A stretch of DNA of 64,000 bases from Haliangium sp963772315 (GTDB taxonomy: Bacteria; Myxococcota_A; Polyangia; Haliangiales; Haliangiaceae): positions 2,573,361-2,637,360 of the forward strand of contig CAVYWJ010000003.1 in assembly GCA_963772315.1 (NCBI GenBank), given 5' to 3'. Both the position numbers and the translations under genes were made by a program. The notes below the pieces were generated by a model. The model did not search any database. It was not told the DNA's origin and saw nothing but the letters and a program-made list of their open reading frames with translations. This document shows, one piece after another, positions 57,936-64,000 of the stretch. How positions within the stretch are numbered: the first letter of the stretch is position 1; each line of letters begins with the position of its first letter.

Positions 57936-59276
57936 TCACGACTCTGTCTTGCTGGTCACCACGCCGGCCGGGGAGAAGTGGAAGGTGGCCCGGGACGTGG
58001 CGCGGGGGGCGTCCTCTCGCATCCCGGGCGGCTCCGTGATCGTGGTCGTGATCGTGATGCCGCCGTCCGCGTCGCGGCTGACCGAGAGCTCCGAGAAGTG
58101 TTCCCAGACGAGCGCGATTTCGGACACGTAGTTACGGGCGATGTTCTCCCGGGCGTCTGGTCGAGCGGCCTTCCATCCGGCCCGGGCGAGGAGCCGGGTG
58201 CCGTCGAGCTTGGTCGTCAGGCGGCAGTCGGCAAAGGCCGCGCTGGCCATGCAGCCGCGGTCGTGGGCAAAGTCGGCCGTCACCACGACGCCGGGGAAGT
58301 GTACGGGCCGCCGTACGCACTGGTTGTCGTCGAGGGGGCCGCCGAGCTGCTTCGCGAAGGCAGCCTCGAGGCCCTGCTTGGTGGCGCAGGCTCCCGGCGA
58401 CGGTGGCTTGCCCAGGCGCTTGCCGTCCTGGTAGTCCACGGATTCGACCAGGGTGCCGTCCTCGAAGGTGTCGGCGCGCAGCATGCGCCCGTTCGCGTCG
58501 CGGTAGCTCCACGGGCCCACCTGCTCGCCAGCCTCGTACTGACCCTCGACCAGCTTGGTGCCGGTTTCGGTCCACGTGGTCCAGCGGCCGACCGGCTGGT
58601 CACCCTCGTAGCGGGCCTCGGCGCGCTTCTTGCCATTGGGATGCCACTGGATGCTGGCGCCGTGCTTCTTGCCATCGACGAGATCGATCTGCGACGCCCT
58701 GGTGCCGTCAGGGTGCCACTCCATCATGCGACCGGTGCCGTTGCGCATGGTGAAGGTGCCGACTTCCTTGCCCGTGGCATCCCAGCCACGGAAGGTGCCG
58801 TGGAGTTGCCCGTTGACATACTCACCTTCCCAGCTCCTGGCCCCGCCCGGGTGCCAGTTGGTGACGCGTCCGATGGGCGTGCCCTGGCGGTAGATGGTCT
58901 CGGATCGCTTGCTGCCGTCGGGGTAGTATTCGACGAATGGGCCATCGAGCTTGCTGTACTCGTCGGCAGAGGCAGGCGGCGCCCAGTGGGAGATCTCGGT
59001 GAGACGCCGGTCGAGATCGAAGCTGGCTTGCACGTTGCCCTGGGGACCGTTGACAGAGCAGCTGTAGCCGGTGACGTACTCGTAGATCTTGTCCGGGCAG
59101 CGCGAGGTGCCGTCCTTCCAGTACTCGGGCATGCTGGGGGTGACCCCGGCTGCCAGCGGTGCGCTGCCGGATCCCGGAGGCGCCGTCGCAGTCGGCACGC
59201 GTGGCGGCGCCTTCGAGGCGCCACCGGAACAAGCCACCATGAAAATGGCAGACCAACCGAGATGGCTACGAAGCAT
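57936..59276 (-). CDS. Lipoprotein with MORN-variant (YwqK-type) repeats
   Basis: 446 residues with a lipoprotein signal ending IFMVACSGG. A Pro/Ala linker and a Cys-containing segment (CPDKIYEYVTGYSCSVNG) come first. From about residue 100 there are at least seven repeats of about 24 residues with the pattern G-x-W/F-x-x-W/Y-x-x-N/D/T-G-x-K/R (for example EYYPDGSKRSE, NWHPGGARSWEGEYVNGQ, EWHPDGTRASQ, QWHPNGKKRAEARYEGDQ), the MORN_2 type found in YwqK-like antitoxin annotations. The final 150 residues hold four Cys and are unrecognised. Outer-membrane surface scaffold is a plausible role. ATG 59276 fits the signal peptide. Confidence 0.75.
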   Translation of the reverse strand: MLRSHLGWSAIFMVACSGGASKAPPRVPTATAPPGSGSAPLAAGVTPSMPEYWKDGTSRCPDKIYEYVTGYSCSVNGPQGNVQASFDLDRRLTEISHWAPPASADEYSKLDGPFVEYYPDGSKRSETIYRQGTPIGRVTNWHPGGARSWEGEYVNGQLHGTFRGWDATGKEVGTFTMRNGTGRMMEWHPDGTRASQIDLVDGKKHGASIQWHPNGKKRAEARYEGDQPVGRWTTWTETGTKLVEGQYEAGEQVGPWSYRDANGRMLRADTFEDGTLVESVDYQDGKRLGKPPSPGACATKQGLEAAFAKQLGGPLDDNQCVRRPVHFPGVVVTADFAHDRGCMASAAFADCRLTTKLDGTRLLARAGWKAARPDARENIARNYVSEIALVWEHFSELSVSRDADGGITITTTITEPPGMREDAPRATSRATFHFSPAGVVTSKTES

Positions 59277-59354
59277 GGTCGCGATGATACATGAACGCGG
59301 TGCGTTCACCGCCACGCAGGGCACCGCGGTGCCACTGTGGTGTCTCGCTGCGGT

Positions 59355-60449
59355 TCAGGTCGCGCTCAGGGCCGGGTAGTCGATGTAGCCCTTGTCCTCG
59401 CCCATGTAGAAGGTGTTGGGGTCGGGGGCGCTGAGGGTTGCGCCGTGGCGGAAGCGCTCGGGGAGATCGGGGTTGGCGATGAACGGCACGCCGAAAGCGA
59501 TCAGATCGGCCTGGCCCTCGACGAGCGCTGCTTCGGCCTGCTCGGCGTCGTAGCCGCCGTTGGCGATGAACGCACCCTGGAAGCGCTGGCGCAGCGAGGG
59601 CGAGAGGCGCTTCTCGCCCTCGGGCGGGGCGATGGCGCCGCTGCGCGCCTCGCTGACGTGGAGGTAGAGCAGACCGAGGGCGCTCAGTCGATCGGCCAGG
59701 TATCCGAAAACCTCGGCAGGGTTCGACTCGGTGGCGCCAAAGAGGGCGAGGTGCGGCGAGAGCTTGATGCCGACGCGATTCGCGCCCCACACGGAGATCA
59801 CTGCCTCGACCACCTCGAGCGGGAAGCGCGCGCGGTTCTCGACGCTGCCGCCATAGCGGTCGGTGCGCTGGTTGGTGCCGTCGCGCAGGAACTGATCGAT
59901 GAGGTAGCCGTTGGCGCCGTGAAGCTCCACGCCGTCGAAGCCGGCCGCCTTCGCGTTCTCGGCCGCGCGACGGAACTCCTCGACGATGCCGGGGATCTCG
60001 CTGGTCTCGAGCGCGCGCGGCGTCACCATCCTGGTGCGACCGCTGGTCGTGAACACCTCGCCGTCGGGCGTGATCGCGGACGGAGCGACCGGCAGCTCGC
60101 CGCCGTGAAAGTCCGGGTGCGAGATGCGTCCGACGTGCCACAGCTGGGCGAAGATCACGCCGCCGGCCGCGTGCACTGCGTCGGTGATGTGCCGCCAGCC
60201 GGCGACCTGCTCGGGCGAGTGGATGCCCGGGGTGCGGATGTAGCCGACGCCGCGTGGGCTGACCTGCGTGGCCTCGGTGACGATCAGGCCGGCCGACGCA
60301 CGCTGCACGTAGTAGGTGGCGGCGATGGGGTTGGGCACGTTCCCTTCGAGGGCGCGGCTGCGCGTCATCGGCGACATGGCGATGCGGTTCTTCAGGTCGA
60401 GGTCGCCGAGGTGGTACGGGCTGAGGAGTGTTGTCGGCTGCGTCTTCAT
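59355..60449 (-). CDS. Old-yellow-enzyme family NADH:flavin oxidoreductase
   Basis: 364 residues, full length. FMN-barrel motifs: LKNRIAMSPMTRSRA, ATYYVQRASAGLIVTEAT, FAQLWHVGRISHPDF, the active-site block GFDGVELHGANGYLIDQFLR, and DGTNQRTDRYGGSVENR. These enzymes reduce activated C=C bonds of enones and nitro-compounds using NAD(P)H (NemA/xenobiotic reductase type). The start ATG is placed by homology; AGGAGG lies 16 bp upstream, farther than ideal. The same reading frame continues upstream without a stop into the LysR regulator gene, so a fused product cannot be excluded. Confidence 0.9.
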   Translation of the reverse strand: MKTQPTTLLSPYHLGDLDLKNRIAMSPMTRSRALEGNVPNPIAATYYVQRASAGLIVTEATQVSPRGVGYIRTPGIHSPEQVAGWRHITDAVHAAGGVIFAQLWHVGRISHPDFHGGELPVAPSAITPDGEVFTTSGRTRMVTPRALETSEIPGIVEEFRRAAENAKAAGFDGVELHGANGYLIDQFLRDGTNQRTDRYGGSVENRARFPLEVVEAVISVWGANRVGIKLSPHLALFGATESNPAEVFGYLADRLSALGLLYLHVSEARSGAIAPPEGEKRLSPSLRQRFQGAFIANGGYDAEQAEAALVEGQADLIAFGVPFIANPDLPERFRHGATLSAPDPNTFYMGEDKGYIDYPALSAT

Positions 60450-60658
60450 ACCAGGGCAGTATTGGCCTCCTGGTACGTCGTGACAATGCATCGAGATCGA
60501 GCACCAGGCGTGCATTCTTGATACGCATGGCCGGCCATGCCCCGGAGGGCAAGGATGCCCGGACGCTCGGTCTTCGTTCACGCGGGGCGCGGGGCGCGCT
60601 GCCTGGGCCGCGATTTTGTACCAGGCCTGGTGCGCCGTGGCGCGCTCTTCGGCTGGGT

Positions 60659-61568
60659 TACTTCGAGATCTTTGCCGAACCCGCTCGGCGCCCAGTTGAA
60701 CGACCGCGTCGACGAACGCGCGCACGGCGGCAGGAACGAACTGTCGCTCGGGGTAGACGACGGCGAGGCGTGTGTCGACACCGACGATGTCGGGCAAGAC
60801 GTGCACGAGGTCTCCTCGCTCCAGGGGCTGCGCCATGATCAGCATCGGGAGCAGCGCGATCCCGAGCCCATCGAGCGCTGCGTCGCGCAGCAGCAGGATG
60901 TCGTTGGACGAGAGCTGCCCCTCGACCTGGATCTTGTCGCCGCCGATCAGCGGCCAGTGGGTCTGCGTGAGCTCTCCGCGCACGAAGCCGAGCAAGAGGG
61001 AATGGTCGCGGAGGTCGCGCGCGGTCCGGGGCGTGCCGCGCGCGGCCAGGTAGGTGGGGGATGCGACCGTGATCATGGGGACGCGCACGAGGGTGCGGGC
61101 GATGAGGCCGGGCTCGAGGTCGGTGCTGGCGCGGAGCGCGACGTCGTAGCCGTCGCGCTGGAGATCGACGTACTGGTTGGAGGCGTGCACGTGGAGGCGC
61201 ACGCCGGGGTGGCGCTTCGCGAACGCGCAGGTCATCGCGTGAAAGCTCGGGCTGATCATCGGCGGTACGGACACGCGGACCGAGCCGCGGACCTCCGTGG
61301 TGCTCTGGCTGACGCTGGCCTCGGCCTGGCTCACGGCGTCGAGGATGAGGCGCGCGTGACCGTAGAACGCTTCGCCTGCCTCGGTCATGGCGAGCATGCG
61401 GCTGGTGCGCCTGAGCAGGCGCACGCCGAGGCGTTCCTCCAGCCGCGCGAGCCTGCGGCTCACCGTGGCGCGCGGGACGCCCAGCTCCGCCGCGGCGCGC
61501 GCGAGCGACCGGGCGTCGACCGCCTTGGCGAACGCGAGTAACTCCGAGTTCTCGACCGGATCCTTCAT
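60659..61568 (-). CDS. LysR-family transcriptional regulator
   Basis: About 303 residues. N-terminal helix-turn-helix (FAKAVDARSLARAAAELGVP followed by RATVSRRLARLEERLGVRLL, about 12-52), then the effector-binding part with SVPPMISPSFHAMTCAF and a C-terminal PMLIMAQPLERGDLVHVLP. It probably controls the enone reductase next to it. Unusually it lies upstream on the same strand rather than divergently. Its frame has no stop until the end of the reductase at 59355; the end given here is where LysR homology would finish, near a TAA in the neighbouring frame. Confidence 0.85.
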
Positions 61569-61722
61569 GGCGCCCGATTGATAGCAGCAATCGGGCGCCA
61601 TGGCGTCACTCCGCGGGCACCACGTGCAGCCTGGGATCGGCGAGGTCGAAGTGCGTGAGCTGGAGGGATGGAGGCGTTCCTCGAACCTGATCCGAGCGGG
61701 CCAGCTGGCCGGCGCTCGCGCC

Positions 61723-64000
61723 TCAGGAGTTGCCGGCGTGCTCGCGCTGCTGGAGGGGGCGCAGGAGGTTGCGCAGGGCGTCGATGCGCAGGGGCTTGCT
61801 GAGGAAGTGGTCCATGCCGGAGGCGGCGCAGGCCGCGACGTTCTCGGTGGTGGCCGATGCGGTGACGGCGATGATCGGGATGTGGCTGCGGGAGCCTTGC
61901 TCGCGGCGGCGGATCTCGCGAGCGGCGGCGTGGCCGTCCATGAGTGGCATGTGGACGTCCATGAGGATGGCGTGGAAAGGCTCGGACTCGAGCAGGCGGA
62001 GGGCTTCGATGCCGTTGGGTGCAATGACGCAGGAGTGGCCGTCGAGGCCGAGCAGGCGCACGGCGACGAGCTGGTTGATCTGATTGTCCTCGGCGACGAG
62101 GATGCGCAGGCCGGCGTTGGGGGCGGTGGCGGCGGGCGCGAGGGCGGCCGGCTCGGGGTGCCAGAGGCCGAAGTGGACCGTGAAGGTGAAGCAGCTGCCC
62201 TTGGCGGGCTCGCTCTGGACCGAGATGGTGCCCTCCATGAGCGCGATCAGGCGGGAGGTGATGGCCAGGCCGAGGCCGGAGCCGACGCCCGGGGTGCCTG
62301 CGGTGCGCACCTGGGTGAAGGGCTCGAAGATCTGTGGCAGCTCGGCGGCGGGGATGCCGATGCCGGTGTCGCGGACGTCGAAGCGGAGGACTGCGTCGTC
62401 GGACGACCGTTCGATGGTGCGCACGTGGAGGGACACGGTGCCGCCCGGGGGTGTGAACTTGATGGCGTTGCCGAGGAGGTTGATCAGGATCTGGAGCAGG
62501 CGATCGCGATCGCCGACGAGGTGGGTGGGGACGTCGGGCGCGACGTCGTGAAAGAACGTGAGGCCCTGGGTCTGGATGCGCAGGGAGAGCATGCGCTCGA
62601 TGGTGGCGACGCAGTCTGCGAAGGTGAAGCGGATGGGGTCGAGATCGAGCTTTCCGGCCTCGATGCGGGAGAGGTCGAGGGTGTCGCGGATGATGCGCAT
62701 GAGCTGCTCGGCGGAGGTGCGAGCGGTGGTGAGGTAATCGGACTGCTCGAGATCGAGGCTGGTGCCGAGGAGGAGCTGGATCATGCCGATGATGCCGTTC
62801 ATGGGCGTACGCAGCTCGTGGTTCATGCTGGCGAGGAACTCGCTCTTGGCGCGGTTTGCGCGCTCGGCCTCGTCCTTGCTGAGCTTGAGGCTGGTGAGGA
62901 GGCGGGCGTTCTCGATGGAGATGGCGGCCTGGGATGCGAGCATCTGGACGACGTTGACGCGTGCGGGGGTGAAGACGTCCCAGGTGAGGTTGTTCTCGAG
63001 GTAGACGATGCCGAGCAGCTCGGATCCTCGGGCGATGGGTGCGCAGAGCAAGGAGCGTGGCTTGCAGGTGCGCACGTAGGGATCCTCGGCGTAGGGCTCC
63101 TCGGCGCTGGCGTTGCGCAGGACCACGCTCTTGTGGGTGCGGACCACGTGCCTGACGGCGGTCTGGGCGAGGCCGGCGCCGTGGGTCTGGAGGTCGAGGG
63201 AGGGCAGGGCGCGGTAGCTGTGCTTGCCTGCGTCGCCCTCGGCCTCGAGGGTGAGGAGGTCACCCTGTACGAGCAAGAGGTAGCCGCGCTGTGCGCCTGC
63301 GTTCTCGATGATGATCTTCATGAGCTCGGCGAGGAGGGCGTCGAGCACGAGCTGGCTGGAGAGAGCCTGGGAGGCGCGCACCACGGACTCGACGTTGACC
63401 ATCTGGGCGGTGCCCGAGGTTCGACGGGGTGGACGAGCGCGACTCGGTGATGGTGCTGCTCTGGCGGCGCGTGAGCCAGGGATACTGCTCCTCCAGGCGG
63501 CGTACCTTGGCCTGCGCGCCCCAGCGGGTGTAGACCTGATACGCCTCCTGGAGGTACATGCGGGCGAACTTGGAATGGCCGATATCGTCGTAGAAGCTGG
63601 CGGCGCGCTCGCATGCGAGGGCCTCGTCGCGCAGGCGGCCCTGCTCGCGCGCGCCCTCGATGGCTCGATCGTACAAGGCCATGGCCCTGCGTACGTCCTC
63701 GCGCAGGCGGGCGCGCTCGGCCTCGACCAGGGTGTGCTGGTGGCGGAAGTTGGCCGGCGCGTGCTCGGCCCGGCGGTCGAGGATGATCTGGTTGCGATCG
63801 AGCTTGACCAGCAGGGTGCGGGCGCGCGTGGGGTCGGCCGGCAGGGCGGCCAGGATGGCCAGGGAGTGGATGAAGAGCTGCTCACCCTCGATCAGGAACG
63901 CCAGCGAGGTGAACGCCTGCGTCCCGCCCTGCTCGGCGGCCTCCAGCGCGACCGCGTGGTCGCCCATGATGTAGCTCGTCACGGCCTTTCGATGCCACTC
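61723..64000 (-). pseudogene. Sensor histidine kinase (TPR-like/GAF/HisKA/HATPase/REC), 5' end outside window, one frame break
   Basis: The gene enters from the right edge. The first visible part (64000-63422) is helical and resembles the end of the TPR-like region of large kinase/ATPase/histidine-kinase proteins (MALYDRAIEGAREQGRLRDE, then YQVYTRWGAQAKVRRLEEQY). After one extra base at 63421 the frame continues into a GAF domain (ENAGAQRGYLLLVQGDLL, then LLCAPIARGSELLGIVYLEN), a HisKA motif (FLASMNHELRTPMNGIIGM), an ATP-binding domain (N-box LINLLGNAIKF, G1 VRDTGIGIPA, G2 GSGLGLAIT) and a receiver (VAEDNQINQ, phospho-Asp in AILMDVHMPLMDG). Full length cannot be judged. The gene may be functional if the break is an error. 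Confidence 0.8.

Overview
The window is strongly G+C-rich, with G or C at most third codon positions. It carries a gene mix typical of large-genome predatory or social bacteria of the phylum Myxococcota: a Ser/Thr kinase with a TPR-like tail, hybrid and fused sensor kinases, Asp/Pro/Ala-rich lipoproteins, repeated polymorphic-toxin cassettes and NHLM-type peptide exporters. No rRNA, tRNA or CRISPR array was seen. The taxonomic call is inference from gene content only.

Layout. 1-4.65 kb: tandem, recombined toxin/immunity cassettes (HH-motif nuclease C-termini with small immunity genes), ending in an inverted immunity remnant. 4.65-8.0 kb: a 5'-truncated surface protein, a Cys-rich three-repeat lipoprotein, a GST and a tiny ORF. 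8.2-14.2 kb (minus): a three-gene NHLM peptide exporter (HlyD, C39-peptidase ABC, ABC) closed by a perfect hairpin; a truncated gene lies upstream, cut by a fourth toxin/immunity cassette (14.6-15.96 kb). 16-24 kb: a TonB-like membrane protein, a C_GCAxxG_C_C protein with a partner, a sugar-dehydrogenase-like lipoprotein, and two overlapping WYL regulators, one fused to a histidine-kinase-like module. 24.3-32.1 kb: RecD2 helicase, a diguanylate cyclase with a degenerate receiver, pncB with an NrtR-like NUDIX gene, and a PAS-HK-REC kinase. 32.3-37.2 kb: two tandem secreted lipases, a lipase-chaperone-like protein and an ECF sigma factor; a 333-bp element with perfect 22-bp inverted termini sits in the leader of lipase 1. 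37.3-42.6 kb: a small beta-rich protein, a Ser/Thr kinase and an AAA-nuclease protein. 42.8-45.9 kb: a di-heme peroxidase, a Tat-type metallophosphoesterase and a cytochrome-c lipoprotein, all interrupted by many single-base insertions. 46.1-50.9 kb: galM, an FG-GAP-like lipoprotein and acnA. 51-56.7 kb: a defence-like island with two ATPase + DUF4276/TOPRIM-like pairs around an unknown gene and a 42-bp-periodic palindrome array. 56.8-64 kb: oxidoreductase, MORN-type lipoprotein, an OYE flavoenzyme in one open frame with a LysR regulator, and a hybrid kinase running off the window.

The most unusual signals are the palindrome arrays at 54.3-54.9 kb, the WYL-kinase fusion, the TIR element between the lipase 1 promoter and its ribosome-binding site, and about 28 frame breaks that are almost all +1 insertions. 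The last is most simply a sequencing or assembly artefact, but it is clustered and one-directional, so reads should be checked.
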